A stretch of 64,000 bases of DNA, taken from positions 3,100,001-3,164,000 of the forward strand of contig NZ_CP018760.1 in assembly GCF_001913155.1 (NCBI RefSeq), given 5' to 3'. Of this stretch, positions 52,845-60,593 are shown piece by piece; the stretch's first letter is position 1; each line of letters begins with the position of its first letter. Origin of the DNA: Maribacter hydrothermalis (GTDB taxonomy: Bacteria; Bacteroidota; Bacteroidia; Flavobacteriales; Flavobacteriaceae). The notes under the pieces were generated by a model, which made no database searches, had not been told where the DNA came from, and was given only the letters and a program-made list of their open reading frames with translations. The translations under genes were made by a program, and so were the position numbers.

Positions 52845-53552
52845 TTAATGGGCACTCTTCTTTAGATAATCTCCAAAGTTTTCTTTAAACCTGTTTAATC
52901 TTGGTATAGATACATTTTGTATATATGAATTATTTGGGTTATTCTTTTCATAATCTTGATGGTACTCTTCGGCCTTGTAGAAAATGGTAAATGGAGTAAC
53001 TTCTGTGGTAATTAAGTCGTTGCCATATACTTTTTGGTCTTTTAGGACTTGCATATACCCATTTATAATCTTCTTTTGCTCTTCGTTCTTATAGAACGCT
53101 ATGGAGCGATATTGCCTTCCTTTATCCGGTCCTTGTCTATTTAATTGGGTTGGATCATGTGAACCAAAAAAAACTTGTACTAATTGTGTAAAAGATATTT
53201 CTTTTGGGTCGTAATATACTTCAACAGCCTCTGCATGGTCAGTTCTACCATAACCGACATCTTCATAAGTAGGGTTCTTTTGCTTACCGCCAGAATAACC
53301 CGAAATTACTTCTTTAACACCTTTTACACTTTCGAATATGGCCTCTACGCACCAAAAGCATCCGCTAGCAAAATATGCTGTTTCATAATTGCTTAATTGT
53401 TGTGGACTTAACTTAATTTCTTCTTCAATTTCTTTATGTTCAATTTCTACTTGTACAGCACTTTCAGAAACTGAATTTTTCTTAGCATTGGACTGGCAAC
53501 TTGTTGCAAACATTGTTGCAGAGCATAGCAAAGCAATTTGTAATAACTTCAT
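52845..53552 (-). CDS. msrA: Peptide-methionine (S)-S-oxide reductase
   Basis: Repairs methionine-S-sulfoxide in proteins. It has 235 residues with a lipoprotein signal (ATSC near residue 19), so it acts in the envelope. The MsrA domain starts at TAYFASGCFWCVEAIF, with the catalytic Cys in GCFWC near residue 68. VSGYSGGKQKNPTYEDVGYGRT is present as GYSGGKQKNPTYEDV and DHAEAVEVYYDP, and EEYHQDYEKNNP near the end is also typical. It stands alone with its own terminator. Confidence 0.96.
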   Translation of the reverse strand: MKLLQIALLCSATMFATSCQSNAKKNSVSESAVQVEIEHKEIEEEIKLSPQQLSNYETAYFASGCFWCVEAIFESVKGVKEVISGYSGGKQKNPTYEDVGYGRTDHAEAVEVYYDPKEISFTQLVQVFFGSHDPTQLNRQGPDKGRQYRSIAFYKNEEQKKIINGYMQVLKDQKVYGNDLITTEVTPFTIFYKAEEYHQDYEKNNPNNSYIQNVSIPRLNRFKENFGDYLKKSAH

Positions 53553-53735
53553 AGCAATTTTCTTTTAGCAATTTGTAGGTAATTTACAAAGACCTTACGA
53601 GGAAAATGGTTAAAAAGTGTTAACTAGTTTCTTGTATACTATAATTTAATTCATGAATTCATTTCTTAATGTGTTACAATCTCATGTTGCTGTTCCTAAT
53701 TAGCATTTTAGAAAGGTAAATTCAAATATAACAAT
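53553..53735. other. Non-coding flank upstream of msrA
   Basis: AT-rich DNA between msrA and the pseudogene. I see no clear promoter motif and no ORF; it should hold the msrA promoter. Confidence 0.4.
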
Positions 53736-54089
53736 ATGTACCCTTACCTTTTTAAGAGTAATAATGAGCTGGCAAATATGAAAAGTATAGATTATAATGC
53801 ATGCCAAAAGTATATATTTAAGTTTTTACATAAAAAGAATGGTGTAATTGCTTATGGTGGATATATAGAAGAACGTAACCTATAATTTGATAAGGAAAGT
53901 TTTTCATCTAATCCTAAGTCTTTTAGGAATGTTGATATTGGAATCGATTAATGGTGCAAAGTTTGTACAAAGGTTATTGTTCCTTTAAATAGAGAGGTAC
54001 ATAGTTTTAAACATAATGTCATTGAAGGTGATAATGATTCAACAATTATATTAAAACACTTTTTAAATAATACGAGATTTAGAACATAA
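53736..54089 (+). pseudogene. Decayed M23-family peptidoglycan metallopeptidase
   Basis: One plus-strand frame runs from ATG 53736 to TAA 54087-54089 with two internal TAA stops (53883 and 53949). Read through the stops, the protein contains GVIAYGGYIEERNL, a diverged DIGID and VHSFKHN followed by STIILKH. These match in order the flavobacterial M23 proteins with a G-Y-x-E-x-R-N-L/Y block, an HLGxD metal site and VHSF...GPTIILEH. The first metal His is replaced (DIGID for H-x-G-x-D) and the C-terminal HxH motif is missing, so no activity is expected. The family match is from memory. Confidence 0.7.
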
Positions 54090-54310
54090 CCATAGGGACT
54101 AACCTGGGGTCTGTGTTAAAGAACCATTAGCTTTTTTATAAAGAAAACTGCCCGCATCCAAATTTTTTATTGAAGTTGATAACTTTAGGTAGTTAGCACA
54201 TAGATCATGGTACAAAGTAATAAGTTTGAAATTTGAAAAGTGAGAATTGACATCTTATTGAATAAGTTGCTTTGTAACAGCTTGTATTTAGTTCGGAAAA
54301 TTAACTTTAC
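54090..54310. other. Non-coding stretch between pseudogene and heptamer repeat
   Basis: I see no gene or structured element here; one short minus-strand ORF runs into the repeat and is treated as an artefact. Confidence 0.4.
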
Positions 54311-54415
54311 GGACAACGGACAACGGACAACGGACAACGGACAACGGACAACGGACAACGGACAACGGACAACGGACAACGGACAACGGACAACGGACAA
54401 CGGACAACGGACAAC
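54311..54415. repeat. Perfect 7-bp tandem repeat, 15 copies of GGACAAC
   Basis: The unit GGACAAC repeats 15 times without a mismatch (105 bases). The array is flanked by CTTTAC on the left and GTAAAG on the right, a 6-base inverted repeat. Because 7 is not a multiple of 3 but 21 is, the minus strand can be read as repeated VVRCPLS; this has no sign of being a protein. A single stray GGACAAC occurs at 55044-55050. Arrays like this are prone to copy-number change. Confidence 0.97.
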
Positions 54416-54514
54416 GTAAAGCTAGGTTTAATTTAAAATTGATTTTGAATTTGCGTTTGTATTAGATTTAAGCGCTTGAACTTGAGATTTAAACTCATAC
54501 TTTCATTGCGACTA

Positions 54515-54571
54515 TCGATTAACGACATCAAAAATCGGTAAGGTGATTTTATGGTAGGTGTCGTTTATCGA
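54515..54571. promoter_or_regulatory. Inverted repeat upstream of the small secreted protein gene
   Basis: TCGATTAACGACA (54515-54527) and TGTCGTTTATCGA (54559-54571) are 13-base inverted arms with one mismatch and a 31-base spacer, 118 bases before the ATG at 54690. Without a T run it is a candidate operator or leader structure. Confidence 0.5.
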
Positions 54572-54689
54572 CAAGATTTTACACTTAAACTGAGCGCGTG
54601 TATAATATCGAATAAAATGTGTTTTTCAGCGATTCATGACTTAGTGAAACAAGGACTGTGGCGTTCTATTAGTGTAACAAATGCAAGTC

Positions 54690-54926
54690 ATGAAAACAAT
54701 AATATCAATCATCTTCATCATCTTCTTAAGCTTCACTGCCCAAGCACAAAACACTACTGAGGAAGTAAAAATTGAAACTATTGAAATGACAATTGTTACA
54801 GAAACAAATTATGTGTTAAACTTAGAGACTAAAACAGAAGTAGCTCGTTTATACAAATCTAAAAACTCAAGAATTAAAAGAGATTTAAATTTTGTAACCA
54901 AAGCTAACAGTGCTAAAATAGCTTAA
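54690..54926 (+). CDS. Tiny secreted protein, paralog of the protein at 55324
   Basis: A 78-residue protein from the ATG at 54690 (an ATG three codons earlier is possible). The signal peptide MKTIISIIFIIFLSFTAQAQ is clean. The mature part has about 58 residues, and its C-terminal half carries ARLYKSKNSRIKRDLNF. The same pattern ARFFKVKNARVKQALLF occurs at the same distance from the end in the protein at 55324, so they are paralogs with a basic conserved motif. No function is known to me. An inverted repeat lies upstream. Confidence 0.75.
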   Translation: MKTIISIIFIIFLSFTAQAQNTTEEVKIETIEMTIVTETNYVLNLETKTEVARLYKSKNSRIKRDLNFVTKANSAKIA

Positions 54927-55323
54927 TTGTGAAGATAGTATAAGGTATTGAATATTAAGTAGGGAGTTCTAAGTGAAAAGTAGAATAAAGAAAAAGTCTT
55001 TTTTAATTCATTTTTATTTAGCAAAGTTAGATTTCTATATTACGGACAACTAACTTTTAATTATCAGATTTCTTACATAAACAGCACTTCCCCCGTATTT
55101 ACTTATTAAGAATAATTTTTTTGTAAGAAAAAACTTAATAAATCGATGAAATACATCGTTTCTGCAAATTAAGTGTTTAAATTTTGTAGGAAAAAGGACT
55201 ACAAAATTTGGTAATACATCGAAAAACTATCTTTTCATCGTAAAAACCATACCTCTTATCGAATTAGAAATACGTTTACTTACAAGTAGTGGGTTATCTA
55301 TAAACCAAATTTACCTACTTATT
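54927..55323. other. Intergenic region of 397 bases with a hairpin and repeated CATCG motifs
   Basis: No gene is visible. It carries ATCGATG and three CATCG boxes between 55142 and 55241 and a perfect inverted repeat at 55179-55209. This probably controls the gene at 55324. Confidence 0.5.
55179..55209. promoter_or_regulatory. Perfect 11-bp inverted repeat
   Basis: AAATTTTGTAG / CTACAAAATTT with a 9-base spacer. There is no T run after either arm, so it does not look like a terminator. It lies 115 bases before the ATG at 55324 and between two CATCG boxes; operator or mRNA leader element by inference. Confidence 0.5.
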
Positions 55324-55563
55324 ATGCGTACTATTATCTTTTTATTCCTTGTTATCTGTTTGGGAACCCAGTCCCAAGCTCAACAGCAATTACCATTAAA
55401 AAAAGTTCAGACTACTGTGATGCCTATTGCCCTTATTACAGTAAAATCTAACTTAAATCCTCAGGGTTTTCAAACAGCTGCAAGGTTTTTTAAAGTAAAG
55501 AATGCACGGGTTAAACAAGCGCTTCTTTTTAAACCAAGAGTACGATTACTGTTTTTTGCCTAG
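55324..55563 (+). CDS. Tiny secreted protein, paralog of the protein at 54690
   Basis: A 79-residue protein with signal peptide MRTIIFLFLVICLGTQSQAQ and a basic mature part. It shares with the upstream paralog the motif A-R-[LF]-[YF]-K-x-K-N-[SA]-R-[IV]-K followed by L-x-F, with 28 residues from the start of that block to the end in both. The last residues (LLFFA) are more hydrophobic than in the paralog. The stop overlaps the convergent tesA-like stop by 4 bases. Function unknown. Confidence 0.75.
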   Translation: MRTIIFLFLVICLGTQSQAQQQLPLKKVQTTVMPIALITVKSNLNPQGFQTAARFFKVKNARVKQALLFKPRVRLLFFA

Positions 55564-56300
55564 TTAAGAGCTTCAATAGATACTTCTTCATTTACCTCTG
55601 TCTTTTGAAGAGGTAAAACAATAGTCTTTAATATTTCCCAAACATTGTTGGCGACTATTTTTTGTCCCTCGGCAGTTGGGTGAATTCCATCCTCCAAATT
55701 TAAACTTGGTATCCCTGCAACTCCTTCCAATAAAAATGGAATTAATAGTATATTGTTAGATTCAGCTAAAGCGGGATACATTTCCTTAAACTGTGCCGTA
55801 TAATCTTCACCCATATTTGGCGGTATTTGCATTCCTGCCAAAATTATAAGAGTCTCAGGGTTTTTTTTCTTCACCATATCAATCATACGTTGAAGATTAT
55901 TCATTGTTTCTGAAATGGGTATTCCTCTTAACCCATCGTTAGCGCCTAATTCTAAAACGAAAATATCTACTGGTTGATTTAGAACCCAATCTAATCTATT
56001 TAATCCTCCAGAGGTAGTTTCTCCACTTAATCCAGAGTTAATTACATTATATGCTAACCCTAAAGAATCTAACCGTTGTTGAATTTTGTTTGGGAAACCT
56101 TCTTTGGTATCTAAGCCATACGCCGCAGTTAGGCTGTTGCCGTAAAACAAAATTACTTTCTTATCGGTATCCAATACTACTTTTTGAGTGGCATTTTCTT
56201 CATTAATGGAACCGTCTGTTTGCTTTTTTTCAGGGTTTTCTCCACAACCAATTAGTACAAGAGCCAATAAAAAATAACGAAACTTTAATACTTTCAACAT
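55560..56300 (-). CDS. TesA-like SGNH arylesterase/lysophospholipase, lipoprotein
   Basis: SGNH hydrolase related to E. coli TesA, 246 residues with a lipoprotein signal (LIGC near residue 19). ILFYGNSLTAAYGL holds the nucleophile in a GNSLT variant of GDSL. NSGLSGETTSGGL, ELGANDGLRG and DGIHPTAEGQ give the other catalytic blocks. It probably cleaves acyl esters or lysophospholipids in the envelope. It is divergent from a ybbA-ybbP pair, the same neighbourhood as E. coli tesA-ybbAP. Confidence 0.93.
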   Translation of the reverse strand: MLKVLKFRYFLLALVLIGCGENPEKKQTDGSINEENATQKVVLDTDKKVILFYGNSLTAAYGLDTKEGFPNKIQQRLDSLGLAYNVINSGLSGETTSGGLNRLDWVLNQPVDIFVLELGANDGLRGIPISETMNNLQRMIDMVKKKNPETLIILAGMQIPPNMGEDYTAQFKEMYPALAESNNILLIPFLLEGVAGIPSLNLEDGIHPTAEGQKIVANNVWEILKTIVLPLQKTEVNEEVSIEALN

Positions 56301-56362
56301 AGTCTTTGCTTATTAGATTCAAAATCATTTAGTTAATTTGTTAGCTTGAAGCAAAATGATTT

Positions 56363-57052
56363 ATGACAAAGATATTAAACGTACGAAATCTAAAAAAGAC
56401 GTATACTAGTGGATCTAAGAATTTGACAGTTATTGATGATATTTCTTTTTCTATTGAGGAAGGTGATACTTTTGCAATAGTAGGACCTTCGGGTAGCGGA
56501 AAAACGACATTATTAGGACTTTGCGCAGGACTAGATGAAATTAATGACGGACTAATAGAACTATGTGGTGAAGATTTAAGTATGCTGAACGAAGACCAAC
56601 GCGCACTTCTAAGAAATGAGAAAGTAGGATTTATTTTTCAAGATTTTCAATTACTACCAACTTTAACGGCTTTAGAGAATGTAAGTGTCCCTTTAGAATT
56701 GCAAGGTGCTGCAAATGCTACCAAAGAAGCGATGGATCTGTTGGCCAAAGTAGGACTTGCCGAACGACATAATCATTATCCTTCGCAATTATCTGGTGGC
56801 GAACAACAGCGTGTGGCATTGGCTAGAGCATTTTCAAATAAGCCTTCAATTCTTTTTGCAGATGAACCTACGGGTAATTTAGATGAAGAAACGGGTGAAA
56901 AGGTTATTAAATTGTTATTTGATCTAAATGCAGAAATGGGTACTACTTTGGTTATAGTAACCCATGATTTGGAATTGGCTAAACTTAACCAGCATATACT
57001 TCGGCTTAAAGGTGGTAAAATAGTAATTAATGAAACTACCATACTATCTTGA
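56363..57052 (+). CDS. ybbA: ABC transporter ATP-binding protein (YbbA/LolD-like)
   Basis: ATPase of a MacB/LolD-type system, 229 residues. Walker A GPSGSGKTT is near residue 43, the signature LSGGEQQRVALARAF near residue 140, Walker B ILFADEPTGNLD follows, and a final IVTHDLELA switch. The next gene overlaps its stop by 4 bases (TTGA), so the pair is translated together. Symbol is by resemblance and context to E. coli ybbA. Confidence 0.9.
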   Translation: MTKILNVRNLKKTYTSGSKNLTVIDDISFSIEEGDTFAIVGPSGSGKTTLLGLCAGLDEINDGLIELCGEDLSMLNEDQRALLRNEKVGFIFQDFQLLPTLTALENVSVPLELQGAANATKEAMDLLAKVGLAERHNHYPSQLSGGEQQRVALARAFSNKPSILFADEPTGNLDEETGEKVIKLLFDLNAEMGTTLVIVTHDLELAKLNQHILRLKGGKIVINETTILS

Positions 57053-59601
57053 GCAACTTACAACGTACATCAAAAGCAGATTATAAGTGGCTATTAAAAA
57101 TGGCTTGGCGAGATGGCAAAGCAAGTGGTAAGCGCTTACTCTTGTTTATGGCCTCTATTATTATAGGTATTGCCGCAGTTGTTTCTATTCAATCATTTAG
57201 CGATAATCTTACGGATAATATTGGGCTGCAGTCAAAGGCGTTAATGGGCGCAGATTTTCTAATAGATAGTAACCAACCTGCAAATGAGCGGGTGGTAGAA
57301 TTAATGGATTCTATTGGTGGTGCTGATGCCAAAGAGGTAAATTTTGCTTCAATGGCTGCTTTTACAAAAAGTGGGGCCACTAAATTAGTTCAAGTACGTG
57401 GTATAGAAGGCGGTTTTCCTTTTTATGGAGAATTAGAAACGGACCCAATTAGTGCTGCCAAGGAATATCAAGATAAAGGTGGTGCCTTAGTAGATGCAAC
57501 CGCCATGCTACAATATAATTTAAAACCTGGTGATAGTGTAAAGTTAGGTACTACAACTTTTTCCATTATCGGCGCATTAGTTACTGCTCCCGGTAGTTCA
57601 GGTATTGGAGCAACAGCAGCGCCTCCTATTATAGTGCCATTCCGTTTTATGGAACAAAGTGGTCTCTTGCAAAAAGGAAGTCGCTTAGGTTATAATTATT
57701 ATTTTAAAAATCCTAGCATAGATTTAAAAGCTTTAAATACTAAAATAGACCCCTTATTAGATGCCGAGAATGCCGATTTAGATAGTCATATAGACACTAG
57801 TGAGCGTTTAGGAAGACGTTATAGCAATGTGGCTAGATTCTTAAATCTTGTAGCTTTTATTGCTCTTCTTCTTGGGTGTGTTGGTATAGCAAGTTCCGTT
57901 CATATTTATATTAAGGAGAAATTAAAATCTGTTGCTGTTCTTAAGTGTATTGGTGCAACCCGTAAACAAACCTTTTTAATTTACTTAATTCAAATTGCAG
58001 GTATGGGATTGTTGGGTGGTTTAATTGGAACCGTTATAGGGTTGCTATTACAGCAAACTTTTCCACTTATCCTACAAGAATTTCTGCCCTTTGAGGTTGA
58101 AATTTCAACATCGTTCCAATCCATTTTTATTGGGTTGTTATTGGGTGTTTTTATGTCAGTTTTGTTTGCTCTGTCTCCATTAGTCAATACTTGGTTTGTT
58201 TCTCCTTTACAAGTGTTAAGGGTTCAAGAGAATACAAGTAAAAAATCGCGACCATACCAAATATGGGTTATTGTAGCTATTATTTTTTTCGTGTTTCTTT
58301 TTGCGTATTGGTTATTAGGTAGATGGACTTATGCGGCGAGTTTTGTAGCAGGTATTTTAGTAACATTTTCCATATTGGCAGGTGTTTCTATGATATTTAT
58401 GAGGTTGATAAAACAAAATTTTCCAAAATCTTGGAGTTTTTCGGCAAGACAAAGTTTGTTGAATTTATACAGACCAAACAATCAAACTGTAGTGCTAATT
58501 TTAGCTATTGGTATTGGAACTTTTTTAATAAGCACTTTATACTTTACTAAAGATTTTTTACTGGCTAAAACTGCTTTTGAATCTAATAGTGAAAGTCCAA
58601 ATTTAATATTGTTTGATGTTCAGACAGAACAGCGGAATGATGTGGCGAATACAATTAAGCCTAAGGGGTTACCCGTGATTGACAATATTCCAATTGTAAC
58701 CATGCGAATGATAAGCATTAAAAACCAAAATGTAAATGATTTAAGGTTAGATAGTACCAGTCAAGTAAATAAATGGATTTTAAACCATGAGTTTAGAACC
58801 ACTTATAGAGACACAATGATTGCTTCTGAAAAATTAATTGAGGGGGAGTGGATACCAACAGTAGAAACAAATGCTAAGGTTATTCCAATTTCGTTAGCAG
58901 ATAATGTGGCTAAAGATGCGCTAGTAACTCTTGGAGATACTATTTCATTTAATGTTCAAGGTAAATTGATGACCACCGTGGTTGGCAACATACGGCAAGT
59001 AGATTGGGCACGTATGCAACTTAATTTTTCAATTGTTTTTCCAAAAGGAATTTTAGAAAATGCTCCTCAATTTCACGTGCTGACCACTAATGCACCTGAC
59101 AAAAAATCTTCAGCAAACTTACAGCGAGAATTGGTTAAAAAATTTCCCAATGTCTCGATTATTGATTTAAGACAAGTAGTTACACTAGTTGAGAATATCT
59201 TGGATAAAATTTCATGGGTTATCACATTTATGGCATTTTTCAGTATTCTTACGGGCATAATTGTATTAATTGGCTCTGTTCGAAATAGTAAATACCAAAG
59301 AATTCGAGAAAGTGTTTTATTAAGAACCCTTGGCGCTCAGAGCAATCAAATTTTGAAAATTAATTCTTTAGAGTACCTGTTTTTAGGTGTTTTAGGTAGT
59401 GGAGTAGGGGTGTTACTTTCTTTAGTAAGTAGTTTTTTGTTGGCATATTTTGTTTTTGATACGCCTTTTGTTCCGTCATGGATACCATTTTTAGTAGTTT
59501 TTCCCGGTATTGCCGTTTTGGTTCTGTTTATAGGTTTATTTAATAGTAGAGGGGTATTAAATAGTCCGCCATTACAAGTGCTGCGTAAAGAAGGAAAGTA
59601 A
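57049..59601 (+). CDS. ybbP: FtsX-like ABC permease (YbbP)
   Basis: An 850-residue membrane protein with about ten spans, two FtsX/MacB-like permease units and large periplasmic loops, as in E. coli YbbP. KLMKMAWRDGKASGKRLLLF-type opening (WLLKMAWRDGKASGKRL), the first span cluster near residue 270-380, LKSVAVLKCIGATRKQTFLIY, and the second cluster near 730-840 with RESVLLRTLGAQSNQILKIN are characteristic. The start is a TTG overlapping the ybbA stop. The system is thought to move lipids or lipoproteins; not shown here. Confidence 0.92.
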   Translation: MSNLQRTSKADYKWLLKMAWRDGKASGKRLLLFMASIIIGIAAVVSIQSFSDNLTDNIGLQSKALMGADFLIDSNQPANERVVELMDSIGGADAKEVNFASMAAFTKSGATKLVQVRGIEGGFPFYGELETDPISAAKEYQDKGGALVDATAMLQYNLKPGDSVKLGTTTFSIIGALVTAPGSSGIGATAAPPIIVPFRFMEQSGLLQKGSRLGYNYYFKNPSIDLKALNTKIDPLLDAENADLDSHIDTSERLGRRYSNVARFLNLVAFIALLLGCVGIASSVHIYIKEKLKSVAVLKCIGATRKQTFLIYLIQIAGMGLLGGLIGTVIGLLLQQTFPLILQEFLPFEVEISTSFQSIFIGLLLGVFMSVLFALSPLVNTWFVSPLQVLRVQENTSKKSRPYQIWVIVAIIFFVFLFAYWLLGRWTYAASFVAGILVTFSILAGVSMIFMRLIKQNFPKSWSFSARQSLLNLYRPNNQTVVLILAIGIGTFLISTLYFTKDFLLAKTAFESNSESPNLILFDVQTEQRNDVANTIKPKGLPVIDNIPIVTMRMISIKNQNVNDLRLDSTSQVNKWILNHEFRTTYRDTMIASEKLIEGEWIPTVETNAKVIPISLADNVAKDALVTLGDTISFNVQGKLMTTVVGNIRQVDWARMQLNFSIVFPKGILENAPQFHVLTTNAPDKKSSANLQRELVKKFPNVSIIDLRQVVTLVENILDKISWVITFMAFFSILTGIIVLIGSVRNSKYQRIRESVLLRTLGAQSNQILKINSLEYLFLGVLGSGVGVLLSLVSSFLLAYFVFDTPFVPSWIPFLVVFPGIAVLVLFIGLFNSRGVLNSPPLQVLRKEGK

Positions 59602-59777
59602 CGGTAATCGCAAACCGAAGTATTTGGTATATAGAATGTCTATTTCATCATATTTTTTACCCATTTTGATAACAACTATTAGAATCGCTAAAGTATGAGC
59701 TGTGGTTCAATTTATTCAGATGTTGCAAGGTTTTGTAAATTATACAGGTATATTTATTCAGTATTAAAAATCAATCA

Positions 59778-60488
59778 TTGAAAGAACCTAAGAAATACCA
59801 TATTATTCAAGAGTATATAAAAAAAAGGATACAAGGTGGGGAATATGCCATTGATAGTTACCTACCTTCTGAAAATGATATTTGTAAAAAATTCGGGACT
59901 ACCAGAACAACAGTTAGAAAAGCGCTGGATGAACTTCTAAAAGAAGGATTTATTGCAAAAGAACATGGCAAGGGTAGTAAGGTAATTGCACGAAGAAAGT
60001 CTTTGGGTCTTTTGACCATCAAAGGTTTTTCAGGGGCAATTGATTACGAAGTGGATACGATATTAACGAAAAAACCAGATATTTCAACGTGGGATCCGGT
60101 AATTGCCTTTGCTTTGACCGAAGAGGAAGAACGTTCTGCATGTGTATATTTTCAAAGGGTTCGTCATATTAACGGCTCGCCCGTTGTTTTAGAAAATAAT
60201 TGGTATGCGTTAAATGCTCTAGAAATGATAAAACCCGACGATTTTATTGATGGGTCTTTTTTTAAAACCTTAAGTCAAAAGTATTTTATCGAAGTAATGG
60301 GTGCCGAGCAAGAATTACGCGCTATTACTGCTTCAGAAGAAATAGCGAAATCACTCAAAATTGCTACGGGAGACCCTATTCTACATATCTCCGTAAGGTT
60401 CAGAACAAGTAAGCCAAATTTAAATCTATATGGAGATCTGTACTGTAAAACAACCGATTATCCCATTCGAAACACCTATTTTGGTTAA
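59778..60488 (+). CDS. GntR family regulator with UTRA ligand-binding domain
   Basis: HutC-type repressor, 236 residues. The winged HTH (residues 1-70) contains SENDICKKFGTTRTTVRKAL and EGFIAKEHGKGSKV. The UTRA domain (about 75-230) ends with ILHISVRFRTSKPNLN and SGSPVVLENNWY-like strands (read as GSPVVLENNWYAL). Start TTG at 59778; the HTH begins at once and no ATG is upstream. UTRA domains usually bind sugar phosphates, so it probably controls the convergent sugar-related cluster, although its composition is closer to the flanking genome than to that cluster. Confidence 0.9.
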   Translation: MKEPKKYHIIQEYIKKRIQGGEYAIDSYLPSENDICKKFGTTRTTVRKALDELLKEGFIAKEHGKGSKVIARRKSLGLLTIKGFSGAIDYEVDTILTKKPDISTWDPVIAFALTEEEERSACVYFQRVRHINGSPVVLENNWYALNALEMIKPDDFIDGSFFKTLSQKYFIEVMGAEQELRAITASEEIAKSLKIATGDPILHISVRFRTSKPNLNLYGDLYCKTTDYPIRNTYFG

Positions 60489-60515
60489 ATTGGTTGCTCG
60501 ATTATCGCGATTTAT

Positions 60516-60593
60516 ATGTTCTGAGGCTTCTGTCGAAATTAAATGTTAAATTTATTTTTAATGACTCGATGGCTTTCCCTGAGGTTATTTACA
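60516..60593. repeat. Dispersed intergenic repeat, copy C
   Basis: Aligns with 37773-37850: ATGTTC, GTCGAAATT, AATGTT, TTTTAATG, CTCG-TGGC and CCC are shared. It overlaps the stop codon of the phosphotriesterase-like gene at 60589, as copy A overlaps a stop codon. It also sits where base composition seems to change. Confidence 0.6.

Noticed and set aside
54185-54400. Minus-strand ORF reading as repeated SVVRCPL units
   Set aside because: It exists only because the 7-bp array is open in one frame on this strand; the remainder is unstructured and it has no start context or homologue logic.
54311-54415. CRISPR array
   Set aside because: The unit is 7 bases with no spacers and no cas genes nearby.
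55179-55209. Rho-independent terminator
   Set aside because: No T run on either strand and no gene ends just upstream.
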